DNA of 64,000 bases from JACOMY01 sp046233115 (GTDB lineage Bacteria; Pseudomonadota; Alphaproteobacteria; Kiloniellales; JACOMY01): assembly GCA_046233115.1 (NCBI GenBank), contig JBJXHM010000002.1:62001-126000 (forward strand), read 5' to 3'. Of this stretch, positions 17,618-26,452 are shown one piece after another. The position numbers were made by a program, and so were the translations under genes. The number at the start of each line of letters is the position of its first letter. Position 1 is the first letter of the stretch. Below the pieces are notes generated by a model, which ran no database searches, was not told the origin of the DNA, and was given only the letters and a program-made list of their open reading frames with translations.

Positions 17618-18540
17618 CACGAAAGCGTGTCCAAGTCCATCAGGCTGCGCGCAAAAGCCTGCGACTCGAAGGGCCTCAGGTCCTCTGCCCCCTCGCCGAC
17701 GCCGATGGCATGGACAGGCAGGCCGTAGGCCTCGGCCAGGGCCACCAGGACGCCGCCCTTGGCCGAGCCGTCCAGTTTCGTCACCACCAGACCGGTGACC
17801 GAAACCAAATCCTTGAAGGTCTGAACCTGAGTAAGTGCATTCTGTCCTGTGGTTGCATCCAGCACAAGTAAGACATCGTGCGGCGCGCTAGGATCTAATT
17901 TCTTTAGAACACGTTGAATCTTTGCCAATTCATCCATTAATTCTTTCTTATTATGCAAACGACCGGCCGTGTCGATCAGTAGAAGATCGTCACCGGCCGC
18001 CCGAGCTTGTTGCAGGGCGTCGAAGGCGAGCCCGGCAGCGTCGGCGCCGCTCTCCTTCGCCACCACCGGTGCGCCGCAGCGCCGCCCCCAGATCTGGAGC
18101 TGCTCGATCGCCGCGGCGCGGAAGGTATCGCCGGCGGCCAGCCTGAGCTTGAGCCCGCTCTCGGCATAGAGCTGACCCAGCTTGCCGATGGTCGTGGTCT
18201 TGCCGCTGCCGTTCACGCCCACCACCAGGACCACGTGCGGCTTGCGAGCGGGGTCGATGGCCAGCGGGCGGGCAACCGGCTCCAGGATCTGGGCGATGTC
18301 GTCGGCCAGCGCGCCGCGCACCTCCTCGTCCGTCACCTGCTTGTCGAAGCGCTCGCGTGCCAGGTTGGCGGTCAGCTTGGCGGCAACGGCGACGCCGAGG
18401 TCGGCGGTGATCAAGGCCTCCTCCAGCTCCTCCAGGGCCTCGTCGTCCAGGCGGCGGCGGGTCAGCGCCCCGCTGATCGACTTGGTCAGACGGCTGGAGG
18501 ACTTCGACAGGCCCTCCTTCAGACGCTTGAACCAACTCAC
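17617..18540 (-). CDS. ftsY: Signal recognition particle receptor FtsY
   Basis: 307 aa, essentially the NG GTPase core without the long acidic A domain. P-loop GVNGSGKTTTIGKL, DTAGRLHNK, DATTGQNA and TKLDGSAKGG are intact. It docks the SRP-ribosome complex at the inner membrane; Ffh is encoded at 21866. The start overlaps the mtaB stop by 4 nt (18537-18540). About 70 bp (17891-17960) are near 30% G+C by hand count while encoding a normal FtsY segment, which is sharply unlike the rest of the gene. Confidence 0.96.
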   Translation of the reverse strand: MSWFKRLKEGLSKSSSRLTKSISGALTRRRLDDEALEELEEALITADLGVAVAAKLTANLARERFDKQVTDEEVRGALADDIAQILEPVARPLAIDPARKPHVVLVVGVNGSGKTTTIGKLGQLYAESGLKLRLAAGDTFRAAAIEQLQIWGRRCGAPVVAKESGADAAGLAFDALQQARAAGDDLLLIDTAGRLHNKKELMDELAKIQRVLKKLDPSAPHDVLLVLDATTGQNALTQVQTFKDLVSVTGLVVTKLDGSAKGGVLVALAEAYGLPVHAIGVGEGAEDLRPFESQAFARSLMDLDTLS

Positions 18541-19808
18541 GGGCGGGCTCCTTCCAGGGCGCGCCCCTCCAGAAAGGTCGGTCGTGCGGCCGTCAGTTCT
18601 GCAGCGACGATCGCGCCGGCCAGCGCGTCACAGTCGGTCAAGGTCACCTCCGAGAAATCCTCTGCCCGGCCAAGGCCCGGCCGCTCGATCAGGACGCGGT
18701 CGCGGCCGCCGACGCGGGCTGCCAGATGGCGGGCGACCTGCCGCTCGCCCAGCGCCCGCAGTGCCGCAGCCCGCTCCTTGCGCAGCGGCTTGGGTACCTG
18801 CGGCATGCGCGCCGCCGGCGTGCCCGGCCGTTCCGAATAGGGAAAGACGTGCAGGTGGGTGAGGCCGGCCTCCTCCACCAGATCCAGGGTCTCCTTGAAC
18901 GCCGCCTCGCTCTCGGTCGGGAAACCGGCGATCAGGTCGGCACCGAAGACCAGGTCGGGCCGCGCCGCACGGGCCCGCGCGACACAGGCAAGCACGTCGG
19001 CCCGCAGGTGACGGCGCTTCATCCGCTTCAAGATCAGGTCGGCGCCGGCCTGGACCGAGAGGTGCAGGTGCGGCATCAGCCGCGGCTCCTCGGCCAGCAG
19101 CCGGTAGAGCTCCTCGTCGATCTCCACCGGATCCACCGACGAGAGCCGCAGGCGCGGCAGCTCCGGCACCTGTGCCAGCAGGCGGCGGCAGAGCTGGCCC
19201 AGGCTCGGCCGGCCCGGCAGATCACCGCCGTAGCCGGTGATGTCGACGCCGGTCAGCACCACCTCGCGGAGCCCTTCACCGACCAGGCGGCGCACCTCGG
19301 CGACGATGGCACCGAGCGGCACCGAGCGGTTGTTGCCACGGCCGAAAGGAATGATGCAGAAGGTGCAGCGGTGGTCGCAGCCCTGCTGGATCTGCACGAA
19401 GGCCCGCGTACGCTCGGCGAAGGCCTCGCTCAGGTGGCTCGCGGTCTCGGTCAGGCTCATGATGTCGTCGACCTGGACGGCGGGATGCTCACCCTCCCCC
19501 CAGCTCTCGGGCCTCAGCTTCTCGGCATTGCCCAGGACCCGCGCCACGCCCGGGAGCGCGGCATAGCGCGCCGGGTCGATCTGCGCCGCACAGCCGGTCA
19601 CCACGATCTCGGCCTCGGGCGCCTCGCGGTGTGCCTTACGGATCGCCTGGCGCACCTGGCGCTCGGCTTCCGCCGTCACGGCGCAGGAGTTGACCACGAT
19701 GAGCGCGCCCCGTTCGTCACGCCCGGCGGCCTTCAGGTGACCGCGGATCACTTCCGACTCGTAGGCGTTCAGCCGACAGCCGAAGGTCAGGATCTTCGGC
19801 TCGGCCAT
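18537..19808 (-). CDS. mtaB: tRNA t6A37 methylthiotransferase MtaB
   Basis: 423 aa radical-SAM methylthiotransferase converting t6A37 to ms2t6A37 in tRNAs. The N-terminal UPF0004 cluster ligands are GCRLNAYES, NSCAVT and TGCAAQ. The radical-SAM CxxxCxxC is CDHRCTFC, followed by IIPFGRGNNRS. MtaB is preferred over MiaB and RimO because of the opening TFGCRLNAYES and the linkage to dapF and ftsY, common in alphaproteobacteria. Its ATG (19808) shares a base with the dapF stop, so dapF-mtaB-ftsY form an overlapping operon. Confidence 0.92.
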   Translation of the reverse strand: MAEPKILTFGCRLNAYESEVIRGHLKAAGRDERGALIVVNSCAVTAEAERQVRQAIRKAHREAPEAEIVVTGCAAQIDPARYAALPGVARVLGNAEKLRPESWGEGEHPAVQVDDIMSLTETASHLSEAFAERTRAFVQIQQGCDHRCTFCIIPFGRGNNRSVPLGAIVAEVRRLVGEGLREVVLTGVDITGYGGDLPGRPSLGQLCRRLLAQVPELPRLRLSSVDPVEIDEELYRLLAEEPRLMPHLHLSVQAGADLILKRMKRRHLRADVLACVARARAARPDLVFGADLIAGFPTESEAAFKETLDLVEEAGLTHLHVFPYSERPGTPAARMPQVPKPLRKERAAALRALGERQVARHLAARVGGRDRVLIERPGLGRAEDFSEVTLTDCDALAGAIVAAELTAARPTFLEGRALEGARP

Positions 19809-20671
19809 CAGAACAGGATCTCCGGCGGCAGCAAGCCGCTGAAGGCGGTGGCGATCGGGCCGGTCATCTCGACGTGGCCGTCCTCGCGCCAGACGATGGT
19901 CAGGCTGCCGCCGTCGAGGTCGGTCGTCACCCGCCGCCCGGTCAGCCCGCGCCGGTGCGCGTTGACCGCCGCCGCCGAGGCGCCGGTGCCGCAGGCCTGG
20001 GTGATGCCGACGCCGCGCTCCCAGACCCGGACGCGCAGGCGGTCGGGTCCGGTCAGCGAGGCCACCGCGATGTTGGCGCGCTCGGGGAAGAGTGGATCGA
20101 CCTCCAGCGGCGGGCCCAGCTCGTCCAATGGCACCGCCTCGGCATCTGCGACGAAGAAGGTGGCGTGCGGATTGCCGACCGAGAGCGCCGCCGGCCCTTT
20201 CAAGGGGCCGCGCTCCAGCGGCAGTTCCAGGGTATCCATCGCGCGGGCCAGCGGGATCTCCCGCCAGTCGGTCCGGGCCGGCCCCAGGTCGACGGTCATA
20301 CGCCCGTCGGCCTCACGCCGGCAGGCGAGCAGGCCGGACACCGTCTCGATCGCCAGCGCCTCGCGGCCGAGCTCCTCGGCCAGCAGCCAGCCGACGCAGC
20401 GACTGCCGTTGCCGCAGGCGCCGGCCTCGCTGCCGTCGGCATTGAGAAAGCGGATGAAGGCGGCGGCGGCCGGGTCGCGCGGCGGCTCCACCAGGATCAA
20501 CTGGTCGAAGCCCACGCCGCGGCGGCGGTCGGCAATGCGGCGCGCAGCGTCGGCGGAGAGCGTCACGGCCCCGCCACGCGCGTCGATCACCACGAAGTCG
20601 TTGCCCAGCCCATGCATCTTGCGGAAAGGCAGGGCGCCCGCCTCGGCCATTGCTGCCGGTCCTTCACTCAC
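19808..20671 (-). CDS. dapF: Diaminopimelate epimerase
   Basis: Cofactor-independent epimerase converting LL- to meso-diaminopimelate for lysine and peptidoglycan. The two catalytic cysteines are in GACGNGSRC and QACGTGASA; the N-terminal KMHGLGNDFVVID is diagnostic. The start is uncertain: GTG 20671 (287 aa, AAGGGGA upstream) or ATG 20650 (280 aa, GAAGGA upstream), and the shorter form fits the family length slightly better. It is the first gene of dapF-mtaB-ftsY, divergent from an SDR gene. Confidence 0.95.
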   Translation of the reverse strand: MSEGPAAMAEAGALPFRKMHGLGNDFVVIDARGGAVTLSADAARRIADRRRGVGFDQLILVEPPRDPAAAAFIRFLNADGSEAGACGNGSRCVGWLLAEELGREALAIETVSGLLACRREADGRMTVDLGPARTDWREIPLARAMDTLELPLERGPLKGPAALSVGNPHATFFVADAEAVPLDELGPPLEVDPLFPERANIAVASLTGPDRLRVRVWERGVGITQACGTGASAAAVNAHRRGLTGRRVTTDLDGGSLTIVWREDGHVEMTGPIATAFSGLLPPEILF

Positions 20672-20815
20672 GAAAAATCCCCTTAGGAGCTGGCCTTATA
20701 GGCAGCCAAAGGCAAGGCGTCCATGCCCGCGTGCAGGCAGGCGTACGGACAGGGCAGCCCTGCAGTCACGCCCTCTCGTGGCCAAAGGGGCGACCAAAGG
20801 CCTGCCGTTTCCGAT

Positions 20816-20843
20816 TTGGACGCTGCTATGATCCTGATATGAT
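20816..20843 (+). promoter_or_regulatory. Candidate sigma-70-type promoter for the SDR gene
   Basis: TTGGAC (20816-20821) and TATGAT (20838-20843) are separated by 16 bp, a near-consensus housekeeping promoter. It sits about 40 bp upstream of the SDR start in the dapF/SDR divergent spacer. The clear TATGAT stands out against the GC-rich background. Confidence 0.6.
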
Positions 20844-20882
20844 TAAAGGGCTGTGCCTTAGAAGAGGGGAAGCGCGTCGGCG

Positions 20883-21698
20883 ATGACGCCCGAAGGCCAC
20901 CCGAACCGCTATCCGCGCGCCGCCCTGGTGACCGGCGCCGCCCGCCGTATCGGCCGCGCGATCGCGCTGGACCTGGCACGCCAGGGGTTTGCCGTCGCGG
21001 TCCACTATCACCGCTCGCGCTGCGACGCGGAGCGCGTCGTCCGGGAGATTGCCCAGGACGGCGGTCGCGCCGTGGCGCTATCCGCCGACCTTTCCGACGA
21101 GGCGGCGGTCGCGGCATTGCTGCCGCGCGCGGCCGAGGCCCTGGGGCCGATCGGGCTCCTGGTCAACAACGCCGCCGTCTTCGACTACGACGACATCGCC
21201 TCGGCCGACCGCGCGAGCTGGGAGGCCCACATCGAGCCCAACCTCTGGGCGCCGCTGGTGCTGATCCAGGCCTTCACCGAGGCGCTGCCCGAGGATCAGG
21301 GCGGGCTGGTGGTCAACATGATCGATTCCCGGGTGCTGAACCCCACGCCCCGGAACCTCAGCTACACCGTCAGCAAGGCGGCCCTCTGGTCCCTGACCCA
21401 GAGCCTGGCCCGCGCTTTGGCGCCGCGCATCCGGGTCAACGCGATCGGGCCGGGGCCGGTGCTGCCGCCGGCCGGCCAGACCGAGGCGCAGTTCGAGAGC
21501 CGCTGCCAGCGCCTGCTGCTGCGCCGACCGGCAACGCCCGAGGAGATCGCGGCCGCCCTGCGCTTCCTGATCGCCGCCAAGTCGGTGACCGGACAGCTCC
21601 TCGCGCTCGACGGCGGCAACCACCTGGCCGACCAGCAGTTCGACCAGGCCGGGCTACTGACGCGGCTGCGCAACCTCGCCGGCGACACGGCGGCTTGA
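20883..21698 (+). CDS. SDR oxidoreductase, pteridine-reductase-like
   Basis: 271 aa short-chain dehydrogenase. The cofactor motif is TGAARRIGRAIA; the TGxxxRIG form and HYHRS after it point to NADPH-using FolM/pteridine-reductase-like enzymes rather than classical TGxxxGIG. LLVNNAAVF and the catalytic YTVSK are present, as is the C-terminal LALDGGNHL. Reduction of dihydromonapterin or another pterin is a reasonable guess; no folate gene is adjacent. Followed by a hairpin plus T-run. Confidence 0.78.
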   Translation: MTPEGHPNRYPRAALVTGAARRIGRAIALDLARQGFAVAVHYHRSRCDAERVVREIAQDGGRAVALSADLSDEAAVAALLPRAAEALGPIGLLVNNAAVFDYDDIASADRASWEAHIEPNLWAPLVLIQAFTEALPEDQGGLVVNMIDSRVLNPTPRNLSYTVSKAALWSLTQSLARALAPRIRVNAIGPGPVLPPAGQTEAQFESRCQRLLLRRPATPEEIAAALRFLIAAKSVTGQLLALDGGNHLADQQFDQAGLLTRLRNLAGDTAA

Positions 21699-21786
21699 CC
21701 CAGACCGCTTGACCCTGGCGGCGCGGAGGACTATCTAAACGCGGCTGTCAGACAGCTAGAGCACTGCAAAAGGCCCTGAGGGGTCC

Positions 21787-21823
21787 CGTTCCGCCGCGAG
21801 GGTTCGCGCCGGGGCGTTTTTTT
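21787..21823 (+). terminator. Hairpin with T-run downstream of the SDR gene
   Basis: The stem is CGTTCC with GGGGCG, enclosing CGCGA/TCGCG (21795-21808), and is followed directly by seven T residues (21817-21823). It lies 43 bp before the ffh start, so it may end the SDR transcript or attenuate into ffh. A perfect 13-nt inverted repeat, GCTGTCAGACAGC, lies upstream at 21744-21756. Confidence 0.55.
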
Positions 21824-21865
21824 GCTTTGCGCACTGTCCGACGAGACCGGGCTCGGAGGTAGCGA

Positions 21866-23350
21866 ATGTTTCAAAGCTTGCAGGACCGCCTTGGCGGAAT
21901 CTTCGATAAGCTGACCCGCAGGGGTGCGCTGACCGAGGCCGAGGTCACCGCGGCCCTGCGCGAGGTCAGGATCGCGCTGCTCGAGGCCGACGTCGCCCTG
22001 CCGGTGGTGAAGGACTTCGTCGCCGGTGTGCGCGAGCGCGCCGTGGGCCACGAGGTCCTGCGCTCGGTCACGCCCGGCCAGCAGGTGGTTAAGATCGTCA
22101 ACGACCACCTGGTCGAGACCCTGGGCAGCAGCTCGGTCGGCCTGGACCTGAAGGCGAGCGCGCCGGTGGTGGTGATGCTGGTCGGCCTGCAGGGCTCCGG
22201 CAAGACCACGAGCTGCGCCAAGATCGCCAAGCTGCTGACCGAGAAGGAACGCAAGAAGGTCCTGATGGCCTCGCTGGACACCCGCCGTCCGGCGGCCCAG
22301 CGCCAGCTCGCCGTGCTGGGCGAGCAGACCAAGGTCGCCACCCTGCCGATCGTCGAGGGCCAGGACCCGGTCGCGATCGCCAAGCGGGCCAAGTCGACCG
22401 CGGCCAAGGAAGGCTACGACGTCCTGCTGCTGGACACCGCCGGCCGGCTTGCCATCGACGAGGAGCTGATGGCCGAGGTCGCCGCGGTACGCGACGCCAC
22501 CGGCCCGCACGAGAGCCTGCTGGTGGCCGACGCCATGACCGGCCAGGACGCGGTCCAGGTCGCCACCGCCTTCAAGGAGAAGGTGGGGCTGACCGGCATC
22601 GTGCTGACCCGCGTCGACGGCGATGCGCGCGGCGGTGCGGCGCTCTCCATGCGCGCAGTCACCGGCTGCCCGATCAAGCTGATCGGCGTCGGCGAGAAGC
22701 TGGACCAGATCGAGGGCTTCTATCCCGATCGCGTGGCCAGCCGCATCCTCGGCATGGGCGACGTGGTCTCGCTGGTCGAGCGCGCGGCCGAGACCATCGA
22801 GCAGGCCGAGGCGGAGAAGCTGGCGGCCAAGCTGCAGCAGGGCAAGTTCGACCTGAACGACCTGGCGAGCCAGCTCAAGCAGCTCCAGAAGATGGGCGGC
22901 CTCTCCTCGATGATGGGCATGCTGCCCGGCCTGGGGAAAATGAAGGCGCAGATGAAGAACGCCAAGCTGGACGACAGCGTGGTGAAGCGCCAGCTCGCGA
23001 TCATCTCGTCGATGACGCCCAAGGAGCGCGCGCATCCCGAGATCATCAAGGCCAGCCGCAAGCAGCGTATCGCGCAGGGCGCCGGCATGACCGTCAATGA
23101 CGTGAACAAGCTGCTGAAGCAGCACCAGGAAGCCGGCCGCATGGTCAAGCAGCTCAAGAAGCTGGGCAAGAAGGGCCTGATGCGGAACGGCCTCGAAGGC
23201 CTGCTGCCGCCCGGTGCTGGCGGCGGCGGTGCCGGCGGCCCCGGCGGATTCGGTGGCGGCGGCCCTGGCGGCTTTGGCGGTGGCGGCGGCGGCTTCGGCG
23301 GCGGCGGCGGCGGCGGTCCCTTCGGACCCGGCGGCTTCGGCCGCAAGTAG
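21866..23350 (+). CDS. ffh: Signal recognition particle protein Ffh
   Basis: 494 aa SRP54 GTPase. The N domain is followed by the G domain with GLQGSGKTTSCAK, DTRRPAAQRQL, DTAGRLAID and TRVDGDARGG. The Met-rich M domain (GGLSSMMGMLPGLGKMKAQM) binds 4.5S RNA and signal peptides. The C-terminus carries about 45 residues that are almost pure Gly with Pro and Phe, encoded by GGC-rich DNA (about 23206-23345). GGAGGT precedes ATG 21866. It heads the ffh-rpsP-rimM unit and works with FtsY encoded at 17617. Confidence 0.97.
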   Translation: MFQSLQDRLGGIFDKLTRRGALTEAEVTAALREVRIALLEADVALPVVKDFVAGVRERAVGHEVLRSVTPGQQVVKIVNDHLVETLGSSSVGLDLKASAPVVVMLVGLQGSGKTTSCAKIAKLLTEKERKKVLMASLDTRRPAAQRQLAVLGEQTKVATLPIVEGQDPVAIAKRAKSTAAKEGYDVLLLDTAGRLAIDEELMAEVAAVRDATGPHESLLVADAMTGQDAVQVATAFKEKVGLTGIVLTRVDGDARGGAALSMRAVTGCPIKLIGVGEKLDQIEGFYPDRVASRILGMGDVVSLVERAAETIEQAEAEKLAAKLQQGKFDLNDLASQLKQLQKMGGLSSMMGMLPGLGKMKAQMKNAKLDDSVVKRQLAIISSMTPKERAHPEIIKASRKQRIAQGAGMTVNDVNKLLKQHQEAGRMVKQLKKLGKKGLMRNGLEGLLPPGAGGGGAGGPGGFGGGGPGGFGGGGGGFGGGGGGGPFGPGGFGRK

Positions 23351-23427
23351 CACCCCCAAGAGAACAAGCAGACAGAATAACGCAATCCCCTGGAACACTC
23401 GGAAACAGACCGTAAGGAGTTAGATCG

Positions 23428-23859
23428 ATGTCCCTTCGTATTCGCCTGGCCCGCGGCGGCGCCAAGAAGCGCCCCTTCTACCGCATCGTCGTGGCCGATT
23501 CCCGCAGCCCCCGCGATGGCCGCTTCATCGAGCGCATCGGCAGCTACAACCCGATGCTGCCGCAGGATCACGAGAACCGCGTGACCATCGACGTGGAAAA
23601 GGCGCAGGAGTGGATCGGCAAGGGCGCCCAGCCGAGCGATCGCGTGGCCCGCATGCTGGCCGCCGCCGGTGCCATCACCCTGCCGGAGCGTGCCGAGCAG
23701 ACCAAGAAGCCGCAGCCCAAGGCCAAGGCCCTGGAGCGTGCCAAGGAGCGTGAGGACAAGGCCGCGGCGATCGCAGCCGCCGCCGCCGCCACTGCCGAGG
23801 CTCCCGCCGAGGAGGCCCCTGCCGAGGAGACCCCGGCCGAGGACGAGAGCGCCTCTTAA
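23428..23859 (+). CDS. rpsP: 30S ribosomal protein S16 with acidic C-terminal tail
   Basis: 143 aa. The S16 core MSLRIRLARGGAKKRPFYRI is unmistakable and ends near residue 85. A Lys-rich linker and then an Ala/Glu/Pro tail (APAEEAPAEETPAEDES) follow, roughly 55 residues longer than E. coli S16. Such extensions occur in alphaproteobacteria and are probably disordered. AAGGAG precedes the start. Second gene of ffh-rpsP-rimM. Confidence 0.97.
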   Translation: MSLRIRLARGGAKKRPFYRIVVADSRSPRDGRFIERIGSYNPMLPQDHENRVTIDVEKAQEWIGKGAQPSDRVARMLAAAGAITLPERAEQTKKPQPKAKALERAKEREDKAAAIAAAAAATAEAPAEEAPAEETPAEDESAS

Positions 23860-23892
23860 GGCCTTCCGCTCCCGGCGGCGAGAAGCGGCGGC

Positions 23893-24456
23893 ATGACCGA
23901 GGACTCCGCGGAGAAGCGGTCCCTGATCCAGATGGGCGTCATCACCGGCGCCCATGGGGTGCGCGGCGACGTGACGGTGAAGTCCTTCACCGAGGTCGCC
24001 GAGGACCTTGCCGGCTATGGCCCGCTGCTCGACCGCAGCGGCCGCCGGCAGTTCCGACTGCGCCTCAAAGGGAGCACCCGCGGCCTGCTGATCGCCGCCC
24101 TCGCCGATGTCAGGAACCGCGACGAGGCCGAAGCCCTGAAGGGCACCGGCCTCTTCCTGCCGCGCGACTCGCTGCCGGAGCCCGAGGAGGAGAGCTTTTA
24201 CTACGCCGACCTCATCGGGCTACGCGTGGAGGACGGCGAGGGCCGGCTGCTGGGCCGGGTCAAGGCAGTGGACGACCACGGCGCCGGCGACCTGCTCACC
24301 ATCGCCAGGGAAGAGGGCGGCGAACTGCTGCTGCCCTTCACCCGTCAGGTCGTACCCTCGGTCGATCTCGCAGCAAGACGCTTGATCGTAGACCCGCCGC
24401 ACGAGATCCTGGTCCACCCGCAAGCGGGTTCGGCACAGGAGAGCGAGGATGACTGA
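23893..24456 (+). CDS. rimM: Ribosome maturation factor RimM
   Basis: 187 aa. The N-terminal barrel domain has MGVITGAHGVRGDVTVKSFT; the C-terminal PRC-barrel has FYYADLIGLRVE and LPFTRQVVPSVDLAARRLIV. It assists late 30S head assembly through S19. It is 33 bp after rpsP, and its end overlaps the next gene's start by 8 bp. In most proteobacteria trmD follows directly; here trmD is 9.5 kb further on. Confidence 0.95.
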   Translation: MTEDSAEKRSLIQMGVITGAHGVRGDVTVKSFTEVAEDLAGYGPLLDRSGRRQFRLRLKGSTRGLLIAALADVRNRDEAEALKGTGLFLPRDSLPEPEEESFYYADLIGLRVEDGEGRLLGRVKAVDDHGAGDLLTIAREEGGELLLPFTRQVVPSVDLAARRLIVDPPHEILVHPQAGSAQESEDD

Positions 24457-25555
24457 GGCGGCACTTCCCGAGGCCTGGATCCGTACCCCGGCAGGGCGCA
24501 CGCGGGCCCGCGGTCTGGGGCTCACCTTCCCTGGCAGCATGCCGGGTCCCAACAATGCGATCACCGATGTCGAGGGAGTCACCCTCGGCACCGCCACACT
24601 GATCTCGGGCAGCGGTCCGCTGCAGGTCGGCGCGGGACCGGTACGCACCGGCGTCACCGCAATCCTGCCACGCGGCCGCGGCGGGCTGGACCGCCCCTGC
24701 TGGGCAGCGGCGCAGATGCTGAACGGCAACGGCGAGCTCACCGGCTCCTGGTGGCTGGCCGAGACCGGGCGCCTGGAACTGGCGGTCACCCTGACCAACA
24801 CCCACTCGGTCGGCATCGCCCGCGACGCTACCCTGGAATGGGCGCTGACCCAGCTCGACCAGCCGCTGGAGCAGGACTGGGGCCTGCCGGTCGCGGCCGA
24901 GACCTACGACGGCTATCTCAACGACATCAACGGCTTCCATGTCACCCGCGCGCATGTCTTCGAGGCACTGCAGTCTGCGGTTGATGGCCGGGTCGAGGAG
25001 GGCTCGCTCGGCGGCGGCACCGGTATGATCTGCTACGGCTACAAGGGCGGCAACGGCACCGCCTCGCGCCAGCCGGTGGCGGCCGGGCAGGCCTACAACC
25101 TGGGTGTCTTCGTGCAGGCGAACTTCGGCCGGCAGGGCGACCTCACCATCCTGGGCCGGCCGATCCCGAGCGAGGACGCGGTGGAGACCGGCGGCAGCGG
25201 ATCGGTCATCGCCGTGGTCGCGACCGACGCGCCGCTGCTGCCGCACCAGCTCCGCCGCCTGGCGCGCCGCGTGCCGCTGGGCCTGGCCCGGACCGGCACC
25301 AGCGGCAACCACTCCTCCGGCGACATCTTCCTCGCCTTCTCCACCGCCAACAGCGTGGCCCTGACCGAGACCGGCCTGCTGGAGGCCCTCTTCCTCAGCG
25401 AGGACTGCCTGGATCCGCTGTTCGAGGCCGTCGTGCAGGCAACCGAAGAGGCGGTGGTCAACGCGATGATCGCTAACGCCGACATGACCGGCCGCGACGA
25501 CCACCTGGTGACGGCCCTGCCGCACGCGCGGGTGCAGCAGGCCCTGGGGCTTTAG
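24449..25555 (+). CDS. P1-family (DmpA-like) aminopeptidase
   Basis: 368 aa of the DmpA/P1 Ntn-hydrolase-like family, which self-cleaves before a Ser/Thr nucleophile. Family features are NAITDVEGVTLGTATL near the N-terminus, VRTGVTAILPRG, GSLGGGTGMICYGYKGG and the processing region TSGNHSSGDIFLAFSTAN with nucleophile Ser in HSSGD. DmpA homologues release N-terminal D- or beta-amino acids; specificity is unknown. The start overlaps rimM by 8 bp, so it is co-transcribed with ribosomal genes. The stop overlaps the convergent LysR stop. Confidence 0.88.
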   Translation: MTEAALPEAWIRTPAGRTRARGLGLTFPGSMPGPNNAITDVEGVTLGTATLISGSGPLQVGAGPVRTGVTAILPRGRGGLDRPCWAAAQMLNGNGELTGSWWLAETGRLELAVTLTNTHSVGIARDATLEWALTQLDQPLEQDWGLPVAAETYDGYLNDINGFHVTRAHVFEALQSAVDGRVEEGSLGGGTGMICYGYKGGNGTASRQPVAAGQAYNLGVFVQANFGRQGDLTILGRPIPSEDAVETGGSGSVIAVVATDAPLLPHQLRRLARRVPLGLARTGTSGNHSSGDIFLAFSTANSVALTETGLLEALFLSEDCLDPLFEAVVQATEEAVVNAMIANADMTGRDDHLVTALPHARVQQALGL

Positions 25556-26448
25556 CCCTCTCCCTCTGCCCAAAAGGCGGCGGTGATCCAGTCCTCGAAG
25601 TCCCTGACCGAGGCCAGGTTGTCGGAGCGGCGCGGCCGCACCAAGCTGTAGGGCTGGGCGGCCTGGATGCCCTCGGCGAAGGGACGGATCAGTTCGCCGC
25701 GCCGGACCAGAGGCTCGACCAGGATGTCGTGGCCCATGGCCAGCCCGCCGCCGGCCCGCGCGGCCTCGATGGCGACGCTGTAGAGCGAGAAATACTGCCC
25801 CTCCTGGCCGTCCGACAGCGGCAGGCCCACGCCCGCGCCCCAGCGCTGCCAGTCGTCGTGCCAGTAGGTGTCGTGCAGCAGGCGGCAACGCAGCAGGTCG
25901 GCCGGCACCGACAGCCCCATGCGCCGGGCGTAGTCGGGGCTGCAGACCGGGCTGAGGCGATCCAGGGCCAGCGGCGTCGTACTGAGCCCGGCCGCCGCGC
26001 CCGGGCCGAAGCGGATGCCCAGATGCGCGTCGGAACGCGAGAAATCCACCAGCGCGGCATCGGAAGAGACCTCGATGTCGAGGTCGGGATGCAGGTCCTG
26101 GAACAATCGCAGGCGCTGCACCAGCCAGAGCGCGGCGAAGGCCGGCAGCACGGTGATCCGCAGCGAGCGGCGCTGCCGCAGCCGCGACAGGCGCTCGGTC
26201 GCCCGCTCCAGCCCCTCCAGGCAGGCCTGGGCCGCCACGTAGTAGCGCTGTCCCGCGTCGGTCAGCTCCAGCGAGCGGCCCGAGCGGTCGAAGAGGGCGA
26301 GCCCCAGGTAGACCTCGAGCTGGCGGATCTGCTGGCTGACCGCGCCCTTGGTCACCCCCAGCCGCCCAGCGGCCGCCACCAAGCTCTTGCGTTCAGCCAC
26401 CGCCTCGAAATAGGCGACGGCACGCAGAGGCGGCAGGCGTCTCACCAT
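25552..26448 (-). CDS. LysR-family regulator (GcvA-like), divergent from PhyH/SHMT-like genes
   Basis: 298 aa. The N-terminal wHTH is LRAVAYFEAVAERKSLVAAA and VTKGAVSQQIRQLE; a periplasmic-binding-protein-like effector domain follows. The LPPLRA opening and effector-domain style resemble GcvA/AmpR-type regulators. ATG 26448 (MVRRLPPLRA) was chosen. It is transcribed away from the PhyH gene across 105 bp containing two TTTAG/CTAAA inverted repeats, the classic arrangement for control of the adjacent operon. The stop overlaps the peptidase stop by 3 bp. Confidence 0.9.
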   Translation of the reverse strand: MVRRLPPLRAVAYFEAVAERKSLVAAAGRLGVTKGAVSQQIRQLEVYLGLALFDRSGRSLELTDAGQRYYVAAQACLEGLERATERLSRLRQRRSLRITVLPAFAALWLVQRLRLFQDLHPDLDIEVSSDAALVDFSRSDAHLGIRFGPGAAAGLSTTPLALDRLSPVCSPDYARRMGLSVPADLLRCRLLHDTYWHDDWQRWGAGVGLPLSDGQEGQYFSLYSVAIEAARAGGGLAMGHDILVEPLVRRGELIRPFAEGIQAAQPYSLVRPRRSDNLASVRDFEDWITAAFWAEGEG

Positions 26449-26452
26449 ATGA

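Noticed and set aside
21699..21865. 4.5S SRP RNA gene ahead of ffh
   Set aside because: The hairpins there lack the GGAA-tetraloop helix 8 signature; a terminator reading fits better.
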